From Manis javanica (lineage: Eukaryota; Chordata; Mammalia; Pholidota; Manidae), in NCBI RefSeq assembly GCF_040802235.1, contig NC_133164.1, positions 114,780,302-114,844,301 on the forward strand: a DNA stretch of 64,000 bases, given 5' to 3'. Made by a program: the position numbers and the translations under genes. Shown here piece after piece: positions 1 to 12,299 of this stretch. The stretch's first letter is position 1. Each line of letters starts with the position of its first letter. The notes beneath the pieces were generated by a model, which worked only from the letters and a program-made list of their open reading frames with translations, had not been told where the DNA came from and ran no database searches.

Positions 1-700
1 AAGGAACATAGTTTTTAGGTATTTAAGGCATTTGAATTGATAAAGGTAATTGAGGAAGGTGATTAGGTTGATGTAGACTTTGAATTTGGGAAAATCCAGG
101 TGGAGGGGGCATGGAGATAGGAAAGAGAAAAATATGTTTGGGGAATAACAACTAATTTTAAAGTAATGGAACATAGCATGTGTGTGAAGTAGGGATTGAG
201 GCAAAGCTAAGACTAATCTGGAGGCGGGCAGAGGCTTGGTCCTGGAGCAACAGTTGATTAGGTACAAAGCTAGAACGGAAGCCTATTAAGAAGAACAGAA
301 AACAGAAATACCATTATGCACAAAAGTTGAAGTAAAAACTATAATTCGCCAATAATATCTCCTTTAAATATCATGGGAACTGTGGTGGAAGTATTACCTT
401 ACATAATATGATTAAGTAATTGTCATTTTCCAACAAATGAAAATGAACAGATTATCTCAAGAGACATGCTTCTTGAAATGAAACAGTGTGATTTAGACTC
501 AGTTCTTAACCTATTTGATTACTTTCTGGTATTTTATATTATTAGACATTATCAGCATTGAAACTCTTTCTGACTGGCTTATAGAAAAATACACTGTGTA
601 ATCATTTTTTGATGTTTTCATCAAGCCCGTGCTGCCAGCTGTATCTGAGTCCTGCCCCCTCAGTAAGTCAGTCTATTAATTGCCCCAGCGACCTTGCTCT
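1..700. other. Intergenic, no gene recognised
   Basis: AT-rich sequence without a convincing reading frame, RNA gene or well-preserved repeat. Part of 1-300 (purine-rich, with an AGAGGCTTGGTCCTGGA stretch) has the texture of a worn mammalian LINE, but I could not assign it. Confidence 0.5.
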
Positions 701-1400
701 GGGCTACTGTGACTGCCCCTGCCAGAGGCACATGCTTATCTTCGTAGGGATGACCTCTTCCCTTCCCTTCCACTTGCGAATACCTACTCAGGTCAAGTCC
801 CAGGAAAATGTCACTCTTAATAGGAAGTTCTAATTAACCAGGAAGAACCAGTCTTTCCTTTTGTGCCTATGGATGTGTGTAGCCCTTTATTCCCAGGTTA
901 CTCTGGTTGCTTTCCTTCTTAAATTATATACGTATCACCCAAACATCCTACACAAGATGTTGTTAAGAGAGGTCAGGTCTTGGCCACTGTTGGGTCCCCC
1001 AACGCCACCTTCATTGTTTGGTCGCCAGCTCCAACATCCTTCTCCTTACACATCTAGGATGGTTAATCTCCACTAGATGTGCAGTCTACCCCAGTGCCCA
1101 GGACTAGTTTGAACAAACCAGCCTTGGGGCTCAATGTATTTAAGGCATTATACCTGTCCATGATGGCCACTGATGTGTTCTGTTTCATACTGAAACACCC
1201 TGCAACTCTTTACCAGTTATTCTGATATGGTTGCTCCGTTGATCCTTTCTCTAGTCGTTTACCCTTTACTATTCTGTTAGTCTGTATGGTCAGGAATAGC
1301 ATCTTTAAGTCCTTCAGTCTGTGCCTGGGGCACTGATTATTCGAATTAGTAGACAATAGGTGTTTAATAAATGTCACTTGGATGAATGAATGAATGACAA
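700..1400 (+). mobile_element. LINE-2 (L2) 3' end fragments
   Basis: Two stretches resemble the L2 3' region. Around 740-830 a pyrimidine-rich run (CTCTTCCCTTCCCTTCC, then CACTTGCGAATACCTACTCA and CAAGTCCCAGGAAAATGTCA) matches the part just before the L2 tail. At 1320-1395 the end shows CTGTGCCTGGGGCACTGA, then TAGGTGTTTAATAAATG, then repeated GAATGAAT, the classic L2 end in plus orientation. The section between is too diverged to align by eye. MIR shares a similar 3' tail with L2, so the last part could be MIR. No coding capacity remains. Confidence 0.65.
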
Positions 1401-1974
1401 GGGCTCAGTAGAGACATGAGTCAGTTGCCATTGTCCTGAGATGTGGGCTCCTAGCACAGGCCACTCCTCAGGTGAAAACCTTCCCAGTAGGCAGCTCTCT
1501 TTCTGATTTATAACTTATCATTTATGCAAAAGAGGATCCCGAGGATGAGAAAGGTCAAGTTAACTTGCCTAAGTTTCAAAACAAATTGCAGTAGAATTAA
1601 GACGGAAGTCATGGTTTTTCCTAACTTACTATCCAAGGGCTCTTTCCTGTGCAAGTACATTTACTTTATGATATTAGTGATGAAGTCGGCTAATATCACT
1701 TACTGTTTGTATTTAATCTTAAATAGTGACTATAATTTTAATGTATCACAAATGTACTACAAAATGACCAAGCATCTTTACAAGGAGGTATTGTTTAAAC
1801 TGATTTTTATGATACATCACTCTTTTCCTGATACCAGTGGGGTTCCATATAACGTTTTTGCAACAAACTTTCTGATCTGTCCACAGCTTTCAAAAAGCAG
1901 TAAGTGTAGAGTGAAAGTTCAAAGTAAACACTCCCAATTCTCAAGGCAACGACTTAAAAATGAAAACAATGAAA
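1400..1974. other. Intergenic, no gene recognised
   Basis: AT-rich stretch. A 153-codon open frame (1524-1985, plus) is present, but its translation has low complexity, no recognisable domain and an AT-driven composition, so I treat it as chance. No repeat family was recognised. Confidence 0.5.
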
Positions 1975-2225
1975 GCGACAAATGACGCCTCTGAGGGGCT
2001 TGTCTGGGGGCCCTGGAGAAACTCCGCGGTCTCTCAAGCCCCCGGAGGAAGGAAAGCCATTGGTGCCGGGGCCGCTGCGGACCGCAGTACCTGGGAGTGC
2101 GTGAGCCGACCGCTTTGGATCCGACTCTTTGCTCTTTTCGCCCCGAGGAGACCTCTGAGCCCGCTTGAAGCAGTAACGGCGGGTATCAATTCAACTTTTG
2201 TGCTCATGGAACAGGTTCAGAAAGA
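1975..2225. promoter_or_regulatory. Isolated CpG-rich block (small CpG island candidate)
   Basis: This roughly 250-bp block has about 18 CpG dinucleotides (for example CTCCGCGG, GGGGCCGCTGCGGACCGC, GCCGACCGC, AACGGCGGG), while the flanking kilobases are nearly CpG-free. GC content rises well above its surroundings and stays moderately high to about 2540, but CpGs drop off after 2225. No TATA box or known promoter element is obvious. It could be an unmethylated promoter of a non-coding transcript, the CpG-rich 5' end of an old retrocopy, or chance. A 92-codon frame spans it (1960-2238) but resembles nothing I know. Confidence 0.4.
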
Positions 2226-4190
2226 AGGACTTGCGTAAAAACATCCTGGCTTCACACTGCTGGAATTTATGACCACCCTGAGCGCTGTTGTGCTAGCTCG
2301 CTGGGGCTGTCAGCACAAAGCACCACAGAGTGGGGGGCCTACACACACACAGCAGATGCTTCTTTCTGCAGACAGGGCCACATGGGCTGGCTCTGCGGGC
2401 AGCCGAGGATCAGGGGGGCTGGGACTTCGGGGCCCTCAGCCTCATCTTTACCTACCCACGCTCTGCATGCCAAGGCGCGGGGGCCTCCCCTTTCCACCTG
2501 TGTGCTTACCTTCTCAGAGGAAAGGAGGCAGGGCCCTGAGGACCGCCCAGATGGCTGCATAACTGAACATATTCAGCTGGATTGGATGAGTCTGGGGTCT
2601 TAGCCAAACACTCGGCCTGAAAATGGCCCTCTTCCTAATCTGTGCATCCCAACAATCCCAGGACTAGAGGAAACACCTCCCTCTCTCCCCCAAAGCCACC
2701 CACTTTCCTACTTCAGGATGAGGGGCAGTTCTTTTCAGGAGAAGAACTTGTTTTACTTTTTTATACTCTCCACCAGAGAAACTCATTTTCCTTTGCAAAG
2801 GTGATATTATCCTAGAGAACCCTTTATTGGGGAGTAAAAGTCAAGCACAGCTGGCTGGGTGAGGTGACCTGAGGACTCTTAGACAAAATCATGAAAGAAA
2901 CTGGAAACTGCCCATAGAACAAAGCCTGGCTGTGTGTGGACAGTTCCCCTCTGGGCATCCATGGGCGTGGGTGGAAAAGTGTGCATACAGAAAAATCCAT
3001 TCTGTTATTAATTCTTTTTGAGAAGAATGTGAACTAATATAATATATACATTGTTCACGCAAAGGGACAAACTCACTCTGATTTTCAAGCAGAGCTACCC
3101 AAATCTGAACATATTTAAAAAGAGATGAGTCAACCAGCCAGTGCATCCTGGGTGCAGGGCAATGACGGGATGTGTGCTTGGATTGCTCCTTCAGTAGATT
3201 TGATCAAAAGGCATTAATGTGATTCAAACTCTGAAATTTTCCAGCCAGAGCCCCAAACGTCTTTGGCTCCATTCTCCTGCTACCTGAAATCACTGAGTTT
3301 AAAATGCCTCCAGTTCTAATCCATTAAAGTTAACAACTTTCAGAGCCATTAGCGGTAACAACTTCCTCCGTCACAGTTTCTCAGAGTAACCCCCCTGTGA
3401 AGAATTTGTGCAAAATGTGGATCAAGGGAAAACAAACTTAAATCTAGTAACACTCACTCCACAAGAGATGAGGACAGAGCCTGTGGTCAGAGCCCGTGTG
3501 GAGGCGCAACGCACCAAGTCCAACCTAGTCTCCGTCTGAGGCTATCTGACCGTGGCTTCCTTGCCTCTGGATGGAAATCCACGTCCTAGAGTGGCAAGCC
3601 AGGTTTATCTGGTGAACCTTCTTCCTCGGGTATCCAAGGGAACTGTGAGATGGACTGTGAGACACTGTGCAGGAGTCTGCAGCCTTTTGCTGCAAACTCA
3701 ATTCCTTCAGGTGCAAAATCTCACCTTGACTCACCCCTGTCATGCCTCTGAGCAGCACACACTCTGTGAGACAGGTGCTCCCACAGCTCCTCCTTCAGGT
3801 GTTCCTTGGGGTGGGGTGAAAGAGGGTGGGGCTGTCTCTTCCTGGAATTCACTAGTTCCAGGCCTTAATTTTATTATTTTTATGCCTTCCATCCTTCAAG
3901 GGCCAGAGGTCCCCAACTTCTGCCTCAGAAAAACATTCCCTTCCTCTCATCTCCTAAGACATTCAGTGCTTTCCTATCCTTGACCCAGTTTATATCTTTC
4001 AACAAGAACCACAAATCCTTAGTATTGTGAAAAAGATGGTGTTCCTTAGGTGTGCCTCCACACTGCCGACATTCAGCATGTCTTATACTATTGTAGACGC
4101 TCAGCAATTCAACAGGAGGCTGGCAGCCATTTTTAAAGGAACATGTATTTTTGATTCTACCTCAGAAACAGTATCAGGTATTGGACTATC
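2226..4190. other. Intergenic, no gene recognised
   Basis: Moderate GC at 2230-2540, then ordinary unique-looking sequence. Several short overlapping open frames on both strands (the longest is 143 codons at 3552-3983, plus) show no domain, signal peptide or family resemblance that I recognise. No repeat was confidently identified. Confidence 0.45.
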
Positions 4191-4194
4191 GGAA

Positions 4195-4400
4195 CAGAAT
4201 AGCGCATAAACTCTAAAGTCAGCCTGCCAGAGTTCAAATCCTGCAGCCCCTCTAACTTCATAGCTGTGTGGGCTGCGGACGGGTCTCCATGCCTCAGTGT
4301 CCCTGCTTCCAGAATGAGGGTGGCAGTACTCATAGGTAGCATAGGGGAAGCTTGTAGCCTGACACAAAGTAAAAACTTGGCTATTTTTATTCTGATTACT
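4195..4400 (+). mobile_element. MIR SINE
   Basis: Matches the MIR layout in order: AGTCAGCCTGCCAGAGTTCA followed by AATCC (tRNA-like B-box part), then ATAGCTGTGTGG of the core, then GCCTCAGTGTCCCTGCTTCC followed by AGAATGAGGGTGG and GTACTCATAGG. MIRs are ancient tRNA-derived SINEs mobilised by L2 and are long inactive. Divergence is high, as expected. Edges are approximate. Confidence 0.8.
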
Positions 4401-4814
4401 TCATTTTAATTAATCCACAGACTCCAAGCCAAACTGTTTTTGTGTGGATGAAATAAAAGAATCCTTGCCTCTCTCAGCTGGCTCCTAGGGCGCTGTGGGT
4501 TTGTTAATTACTGAAGCAGATCGCCTAGTGATTATACTTCTGGCCTACTTGAAGTAGTGGCAAAATCCAGACAAAAGGGAATAGTGGCCAAAAGAAGAGA
4601 GTGGAACATATGAGAATGAGGGGGTTCAGCCAGCAAGGAGGTCCCGAATATGTTTGAGTGTGCAAACGTGGTCATTGCTGGGTTCTGGCTCATGGAGCAG
4701 CATCTGTTGGGTCCATGGCTATGTGTCTCTTACCTTTTTTCTTCCAGACAAGCACACGGGCTGTGCTGTTTTCCCACTTCTAGACTATGAGTAATTGCAG
4801 AAGTAACTTTTTGT

Positions 4815-5070
4815 TTGTGCAACATTCATTTTAATATTTTATTTTGAAATAATTTAGGCCTGGAGAGTTACAACATGAATATGTCACTCATCCAGCTTCC
4901 CCTAATGCTCGCACCTTACAAGACCACAGTGCAATTACTGAAACCAGTAAGTGAATAAAAATGCAATATTCTTAACTCACCTACAGGGCTGATTTTATCA
5001 GTTTTCCCATGATCCGCATGAACAAACTCCAGAAAGGGTAGCATATTTTTGTTTGGTATTGTTTTTTTGC
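4815..5070 (+). mobile_element. Old LINE-1 5'-region-like fragment
   Basis: The run ATTTTATTTTGAAATAATTT followed by CATCCAGCTTCCCCTAATG, ACCACAGTGCAATTACTGAA and later CCTACAGGGCTGATTTTATC resembles the widespread ancient L1 5'-region sequence also seen at 20.1 kb in this window. It is diverged and short. The family call rests on recollection of the consensus. Confidence 0.5.
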
Positions 5071-6083
5071 CGAAGGGAGAAGTGTACTGAGTCTCTGATT
5101 TGGTGGTTCATGTTGTCCTTCAGGGCCTAAATTTTTCTCTTGATGACCCAAATAAAAAAGGGGCTTCTTCCTGCCTGCCTGCTTTTGTCTCCCCCAGAAC
5201 CAATTGTTTTGAAGACAGACCTTCCAAATCATGCAGAATTGAAGTGTTTTCCCTTTTCTATATTTGATTTCACCTGGTCACTTGGTTTTGTATTTGCAAA
5301 CTTTGGGTGGATTCAGTATTTCTGGCAGTGGTTTTAGATCATCCACTGGCCCTTTGTTTCTTTTCTCTTCTCATGTCCTATACCTTTTTCTCCATTTGCC
5401 TTTGTTCATTGCAAAGCCTGAGAGTGCTGTGCGGATGGGGTGTGAGCAGGTGCAAGCACAAGCTGGGTTTAAGGGGATTTCTTTTTCTTTGGTACCATTA
5501 TGTAAAGTCTGGGTATTCTCTGTTTTAAGTTATGCTGAGGCCCTGGTTTCCTGTAGATAAAATTTTCCCTTGTTGTTTTCTGTATTGTTTTCTAGTTCTC
5601 CCAGAAGTTCTCCGTAATTTTTTTTTTTTGGCGGGGGGTAGAAACCATAAAGAGACAGGTGGCAACTTAATGTATCCTGAGGGGTCCTGTGGTCTAGTCT
5701 TTTATCTCCAGCAATGTTTGTCCCCTGCAAGCACTATGGGATGAGGACTTAAGGAAAGAAGAGTCCTCTTTAAAATAAGGCTTACATAGACTCGTACCAC
5801 ATTCTCAAAATTCCCATACCACATGGCACCTTATTAAATTGATCATGTAGATGTCAATATTTTTAAGACTGTATTAAAAAAAGTGGACAAGCATAATGAA
5901 TAGCACCTCATGGCTAAAAAGTTAATTGCTAATGAAAATGCAAGGATTAACTTTATTTCTGCTAAATTACAGGGAAAGAAGAATCTTGTTCATTGTTAAA
6001 ACTGCAAAGATGTAATCATCCTTCATTACTTACTGGCTAAACAAACTTTTATTTGAGTATTCCTTCACATAGAGGATACCTGG
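5071..6083. other. Intergenic, no gene recognised
   Basis: Ordinary AT-rich sequence with an 11-base T run near 5620. Overlapping open frames of 65-98 codons are present on both strands without recognisable protein features. Confidence 0.45.
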
Positions 6084-6408
6084 TGTTAGGGATTGAATGT
6101 TTGTGAACCCCTGGTGTGCTGGTGTGAGGAGGTGAGGCCTTTGGGGGTAGTGAGGTCATGTGGGCAGAGCTCTCATGAATGGGATGAATCCTTTATAAGA
6201 GAGACTGGTGAGAGCTCTCTTTACCTTTACTCCATGAGAAGATAGGAGAAGTCATCAGTCTGCAACCCTGAGAAAGGCCTTCCCAAAACCCACTTGGCTG
6301 GCATCCTGATCTCTGCCTTCCAGTGTCTAGAAGTGTGAGAAATAAATTTTTGTTGTGTAAGACTCCCATTCTGGTAATTTATTAGAACAGACTGAATGGA
6401 CTAAGATA
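6084..6408 (+). mobile_element. Solo LTR of MaLR type (MST/MLT1-like)
   Basis: Starts TGTTAGGGATTGAATGTTTG and ends ACTGAATGGACTAAGATA, the terminal signatures of mammalian-apparent LTR retrotransposons (ERVL-MaLR). In between are GAGGTGAGGCCTTTGGGGG, CTCATGAATGGGATGAATCC, TTATAAGAGAGA (TATA-like) and GTGAGAAATAAATTTTTGTT (polyadenylation region), all in consensus order. It is a lone LTR about 325 bp long, with no internal sequence next to it. These LTRs derive from long-dead ERV-L-related elements. The exact subfamily is not determined. Confidence 0.85.
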
Positions 6409-7499
6409 TCTAGCTTGTTGTCTACAGTAATGAGTTAAAAGTCAAAGTTCCAAGGTTATTTTTTCATAAATGCACCCCACATCTACAATTTTTGCCAGAA
6501 AATTTTCAGTGTTAGCATAGCGACCAACAAGAGTTATGACTTTACCTTTTTTGCTAATAGTTTAAGTAGCATGTTACAGGAACGCTTTTGTAAGTAGCTT
6601 GCATACATCCCTTAACTATGGATGATTTTGATCATCAGCTCAGTTGGGGGAACAGCTGATTTGCACTTTGGCACCATTGATTTTCAAATTGTGTTCTGTG
6701 CTCTGAGTCTGGTAAAAGCCCGAAGAACTTGGAGCTGAGCTGCATATGACTTTAGGGCCATAAACATGTGATGTTGACTCTACAGTCTGTCAAGCATTCG
6801 GATGGCAGCAAAGATCTTAACATTCTCACTGCTACTATTTAACATTAAATAAAGTGAAAGGACCATGAGATCTTACAGTAAGTCCATTATTGAACATCTT
6901 GACCTTAACTACTTTAAAAATTTCTTTTTTGTTCCTGGTGTTACCAACTTTATCTTTTCAAATAAAAGCATCTCCCATTTATGTTCTCCATATGACTTTT
7001 CACTAGCTCTCACCTTTTAAAACTACTGGAAAGAGGTTCTCAAAAAATCCCTACTCCTCTTTCAACTTGTATCCATATTTAAAAAAGCAAATTTCTTTTA
7101 GCTCTTTAGACTGAAATGGAATTATATCAATTGTTGGCCTATGAACCATTCCCTTACATATTTTGGGAGTTTTGATGTAAGAAGGAAAGGAAAGCTCAGA
7201 ATTTCAAAAGTTCTTCTTGTGATTTAACTTCTATTCTCTGGATCCTTGATTTTCAGCAATTTATACACTAATTTTTCTGGCATTTGCTTTAGTCTACTCA
7301 TCACTGTGGCTCCGTTCTAAATTTTGATTCATACTTTGTGTTTTATTTTTCTGATCTTATGCCTTATTACTTCTTTAGCTTCTTTCTTGTTATTGGTTTT
7401 CCAGTATCATTATGCTGGTTCTGAGATGAGATATTAGTCGCAAGTTCTGTAGGGCCTAGAATACCATAACAACCCTGCATTACGTTATTCACTTATTAA
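6409..7499. other. Intergenic, no gene recognised
   Basis: AT-rich unique-looking DNA after the MaLR LTR. No gene, RNA or repeat assignment is supportable. Confidence 0.45.
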
Positions 7500-7509
7500 G
7501 ACACCTTTA

Positions 7510-7770
7510 TTAATCAAACATGATGTGACATCCACTCTGATAGAAACTGAGGAGGCCTTTATAAGCTCTGCTCTAAAAGACCTAATCTAGTGGAGTAGAC
7601 AAAAGTATTAAGATATAATATGGAGAGTGATTGCAGTGTGGATGAAGAGGTATGCAACCACGGAGATGACCCACCAAGAAGAAATCACCTAAGTTTTCCA
7701 GGGATAGAGTCAGGAGAGCGATCAGAAAGCTTTACAAAGGGAGTGAATTTTAATCCCAGTTATGAAAAAT
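7510..7770 (+). mobile_element. Possible ancient LINE (L2/CR1 group)
   Basis: The segment with CTCTGCTCTAAAAGACCTAA then TCTAGTGGAGTAGACAAAAG and AATATGGAGAGTGATTGCAG resembles a common, very old mammalian LINE-derived sequence ('ccctaatctagtggagacagacaa...'). The family name is not certain. It lies directly upstream of another old LINE segment (7780-8230). Confidence 0.4.
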
Positions 7771-7779
7771 TAGTAGGAA

Positions 7780-8230
7780 TTTAATAGAAAGGTCCTTTCT
7801 TCCTGTCTACCAACTCTTTACTTTCAACAAATATCTTCAATTTTATGACATCATATTTTATCCTGTATGTCTTTCTCCTGGTACCCCTGTTTCACTTTTT
7901 CTCATCAGGACTCACCTTCTTAGAAAAATAGTTTGTGTCTGCTTTTTCTATTTTTAACAACTGCTCACTCATCCATCACAGCTATCCAGACTGTGCCCCA
8001 GCCATTGCACAAACGCTGTCCGTCCATTCTCATAGATGACATCCTAATTGCCAACTTCAATAGCAACATTTCTTTCCTATCTTATTTGACCTTTCTGTAT
8101 CATTTCGTACAGGTTACCACTTCCTTCTTGAAATTCTGTCATCTGTTTACTTTCTTGCTCACTTTCTCTAATTGTCCCCGTTTCTAGATTGTCATGTGAA
8201 ACTTTTCCTTAGGTAATTTTTCTTCCTCCT
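7780..8230 (+). mobile_element. Ancient LINE, reverse-transcriptase region (L2/CR1 group)
   Basis: Translating 8034-8160 in the plus direction gives a series resembling the palm of an L2/CR1-clade reverse transcriptase: DILIANFNS, then SYLTFLYHFVQVTTSFLK where intact elements have a leucine-aspartate-leucine-serine run followed by an aspartate-valine-aspartate-histidine type motif. The DNA stretch GACATCCTAATTGCCAACTT matches the well-known 'cctaattgccaa' part of this old LINE. Key aspartates are lost here, so it is a dead remnant. Whether it is L2 or L3/CR1 cannot be settled by eye. Confidence 0.55.
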
Positions 8231-9290
8231 TACACTCCTTCAAGAATGCTACAGAATATAGAGCTTTAGGATTCCCTTGAATAATCTGAAACTTTATTTA
8301 ATAACAACCAAGTATATGATCCAGATCTGCAGAGCTGAGGACTGGACCTACATTTCTCTTGTCTAGATAGCCTATCTGCAGAGGTATCATTATTTTGACA
8401 TCAGTTGATACCATGTGTAGTGTCTTTAAGGATTCTACTCTGTATAAGAGTATAAGGATAAGGAAATATGTACATAACTAGTTAAATTGCCTGCCAATAT
8501 CAACTTGACGTTATATTTGCTTCCCTTCTTCTTCTATTAATATTCTTGGCTGCCTTATTGGTTTGGCAAAGGATTTTATTTTGGCTTATATATCTATATT
8601 TGCCTTTATTAAATCCATTGGCTTTATGGTTCTTTTCTACTGGCAATGTTTTCAGAAGCAATTGTAAACTCAATTCCTATACAATCTTCAATCATGTATT
8701 ATTCACTCCTTTTATGTCATTAAGAATGATGTTGAATTAGAACAGGTTGATGATCCATCCCGACACGACCTCATTAGATGCCCCTCCCCAACCGCACAGT
8801 GAGCCATTCATTCAGACCCTGAGACCAGCATCCTCTTACCTCCATTTCATCAATAACAACTTTAACCAGGCTGTCATTATTTCCCAATTTCCCAAATTTC
8901 TTCCCTTCATTTTTCTCTTTAAAAAATAGAGCCATAAAAACCCATTATCAATGGCTCATTGATTTTTATGTGCCTCCCTAGTTGTTAGCAGGCCTTTATT
9001 TTCTCAGCCCTCTTTTTTTTTTCTCTTTCAACATTTAAAAGCTCTTCTCACTGACTCAGTCTGTGTGGTTCCCCCTGCCGGCCTTCCTCACTAAAAGTTT
9101 CCTTTCCCATATTGTTATTTATTTTTTTAGCAGACATTTTTTATTTGTTCATATATATATATCTTTATTATAAAGTTCCACGGTAGATATTAAACTGTTG
9201 GGAGGTAAGGAAAGTATGTTGTACATGCTTTGTGTTTTAAAAATTATGCTTTTTTGAGGTGATAATGGGTGAAAATCACAAACATCTTTC
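8231..9290. other. Intergenic, no gene recognised
   Basis: AT-rich sequence with a short AT run near 9152-9163. No confident repeat or gene. Confidence 0.45.
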
Positions 9291-9294
9291 ATGA

Positions 9295-9560
9295 AAATAT
9301 CCCCCTGTGCTGTTCAGCCCTCGGCAGCTCTTAATTTTCAGAAATATTAACAAATGACGGTCACATGGAAGCGGTTGAAAGAACTGAAAATCTTCAGCTA
9401 AAGGGGCCACATTTTAAGAACTTTAGCTTTTCGTATGGCCATTGCAACAAGGATTGTAGCCATTGATAATCGCATAATTAAGTTCTGCGGAGAATGTTCT
9501 CCACAAAAACAACTCCATCTGCTGAGCTTCAAATCTTATATGATTTTCGTTTTGTATACT
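9295..9560. other. Non-repetitive block, candidate conserved non-coding element
   Basis: A complex, non-repetitive stretch between AT-rich flanks. It holds several potential SOX-type sites (CCATTGCAACAAGGATTGTA then CCATTGATAATC) and a homeodomain-type core (CATAATTAAG). This texture is typical of distal enhancers in gene deserts, but conservation cannot be judged from one genome. Confidence 0.25.
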
Positions 9561-10969
9561 TAAATATTTTAATTACTAATATATTTTATTTCTCATGTGT
9601 TTAGTAATTTTATAGTGAAGGACACTACAACGCACATTAAATAAAACAATAATTTTAAAGAATTCCATGGAAGGATGTTTTAGAAATATCTAGATTCTCC
9701 AATAAATTATTGTTTCTAACTTTGAATAGAAAGAAATTAATTGAGCCAATATAGAGATATTGTAAAGGGAGGAATCAAATCTTAAAGCTCTACGAAGATT
9801 ATATTCAGAAGTTTCTACTTTCAATTAAATGACAGCATTCTTATACTGACTTGTATTACCAAATCAAAGATACTTTTCAATTTCTCCTTTTTTTCCTATA
9901 CTGCTAAACATTATATAGGCCTTATTTATTATAAACACTGAATTTGTCTTTTCTGTTTATTTGAGCATTCTTTTTATTGTTCTCAGTATTTGTTGATTCC
10001 ATTTATTTTATTACTCTTGCATGGCATTTGAGAACTTCTCATCTTACAGGTAGCCTCATTATGGAAGGTTTTCCTAAGAAGCAGATGTGAATATGAACAT
10101 GGAAATGTGAAAAATTAAGTCAAGCCCAGCCTTAACAAAATTGCTCCCATACCCTTCATCTCTACTCCCCCTTATTATGATGTTACATATTTATTTCTTT
10201 CATTTTGGGAATAGATTTCTTGTGAACTATCAATTCTTTCTTATCACCTTCAAAATTTAATGATGGAATAACTGATACTGAAATGTCTATCTCATAGTAA
10301 CAACTAGAAAACTGAATGAAACATATTAAGTAATTGTTTTCAAATACTGAAAAAGAGACAAAACAAGATGTAACCCTGAGAGGAGGGAAACAAAGTGAAC
10401 CCTCTGATAGTCCTGGCTTTCCAGTGTAAATCTATTTTCTGAATTCTAGCACGGGAGGGGGAATCTAATTAGGTCACAAAAATATTGCATAAGATTTCAG
10501 ATAGATGTATTTCAGGTAGATATCAGATACTGAGGAAACTGAAGTGGGGCACAGTGATATGGAGAATGGAGCTCTGTATGCAGAGAAAGAGATCAACAAA
10601 TATTTATTGGGAATATCTGGAGTCTGCTGAATACTAAGCTGTCCAAACATTGGTTCTAGAGAAACCTTTTTAACTTGACTATATTCTAGCAGCAAGATAG
10701 TTCTAGGAGAACTGGCATAGGGCAATTATCAGGAACTGTAAGATAAATCACTCCCAGTTCTCAAAGGGCTTAAACAAAGAAAAGTGCTGAGAAAGCTATA
10801 ATGGAAGAACCTTATTAAACACTGGCATTAAGCAGAGAGACCAGAAGGTTAACACTTCAGTGGGAGGGACAAATCATCCCTGAAATAAAGACTATTGTAG
10901 CTGTGGACAAGTTCTGGCAAAGTCTAAAATGAATAAATCTATCAACCAATAAACTCGACTGCCTGGTAA
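9561..10969. other. Intergenic, no gene recognised
   Basis: AT-rich DNA. The sequence at 10750-10870 has a faint resemblance to old LINE sequence, too weak to call. Confidence 0.4.
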
Positions 10970-11465
10970 AAGACAATTCTATTCTACTTCTTTCTGTAAG
11001 AATGCAAAACTCAGAATATTGATAATGTAATTATCACAATGTCCAACATATGATAAAAATTACTAGATATGTAAAGAAACAGTTAAATCTTGGCAAAATT
11101 TAGAGAAAAATTACAAATAGAAATAGATTCAGAAATGACAGGATGATGGAATTAGCAAAGACAAAGTTTTAAAACAGCTTAAAAGATCAGTGAACAGGAA
11201 GACATTGAAACAGAAACTGTCTAAACTGAAGTATCCAACGGAGAGGAAATGGCTGAAATATATAAATAGAAGCCCTGAGATATGTGTAATTATATCAAGA
11301 GAGATACAAGTAAGGTCCCAGAAAATAAAGAGTATAGAAACAAAAGTGAATAAATCAGGATCCAATTTTTCAAAATTTGATGAAAAACTTAAATTAGGTA
11401 TAAGTACAAGTAACAACTACATGTGCAAGATCTGTTTAATAAAAACTACACGATATTGTTGAGAA
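10970..11465 (+). mobile_element. Old LINE-1 5' region / ORF1-proximal fragment
   Basis: The order of short matches follows the 5' part of old L1M elements: ATTACTAGATATGTAAAGAA and ACAG; GAAATAGATTCAGAAATGAC followed by AGGATGATGGAATTAGCAAA; AAAACAGCTTAAAAGATCAG; TGAAACAGAAACTGTCTAAA; GTGTAATTATATCAAGAG; GGTCCCAGAAAATAAAGAG; CAAAATTTGATGAAAAACTT. A 90-codon lysine-rich frame (11190-11462) is residual. Dead fragment; edges approximate. Confidence 0.65.
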
Positions 11466-12299
11466 AAATAAAAGAGGACCTAAACAGATGCAATGATATA
11501 CTATATTATTGGACTGAAAGTCTTAATGTTGTATTTATTTATTTATTTACTTTTTATTTGTGGAGGAAGGGAGTAAACAATGACAAGATGACTCTAAAAT
11601 TTATATAGTAATGCAAAGTATCTATAATAGTCAAAAGTAGCTTACAGAAATAAATATTGCCCACTACAAGAATTAATGGAGGAAAGAGCAGCATTGTCAT
11701 ATTAGTATATTGAATTTATATTTCCAGGAGCTCGCAGAAAGAATGGTAATAAAATGTTCTACATACCTATAGATGACTTAAATGTTTTTTTACTATTTAA
11801 GAACTTTTTCTACATTCAAAATTACCTTTGTATATTTTTTAAAGTCTAAACATCTGTAACAAATATTTTGCATGCACATATATGAAGTCAGTGGGAATAC
11901 AAACTCTTAATATTCCCAATTTGCCCATTTTAAATACTACAGATGGTGCTATATATATAAAACTATTTACCTTATGTCTAAAAATTATGAAATTAATATT
12001 TTTATTTTAGTTAAAAATAAATTGAATGGAAGCAAATTATTCCCTCACTTCCCATACAAACTAAAACCTCAGGGTCAAATATTATTTGTCAAGAATCATA
12101 AGCTAAGTTACCACTACTTTACAAGCAGATATTATTTTAGAAATGTCTTTTGCTGGCTTACTTTTGATTCATATGAGAGACATGCATTTGCAGTGTTAGA
12201 TGTTTGAAAGAGACAAATACTTAAGTATTCATATACAAAAATATCAGAAGTTTTTCTAAAATGTTTCTAGTAAATTATGGATTCATGATGAAGAATAAT
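11466..12299. other. Intergenic, no gene recognised
   Basis: Very AT-rich, with an ATTT run at 11533-11551. No gene or repeat assigned. Confidence 0.4.

Noticed and set aside
1524-1985. 153-codon open frame, plus
   Set aside because: No domain or plausible context; composition is what AT-rich DNA gives by chance.
4195-4400. tRNA gene suggested by tRNA-like B-box text
   Set aside because: The rest matches MIR, and no cloverleaf can be formed.
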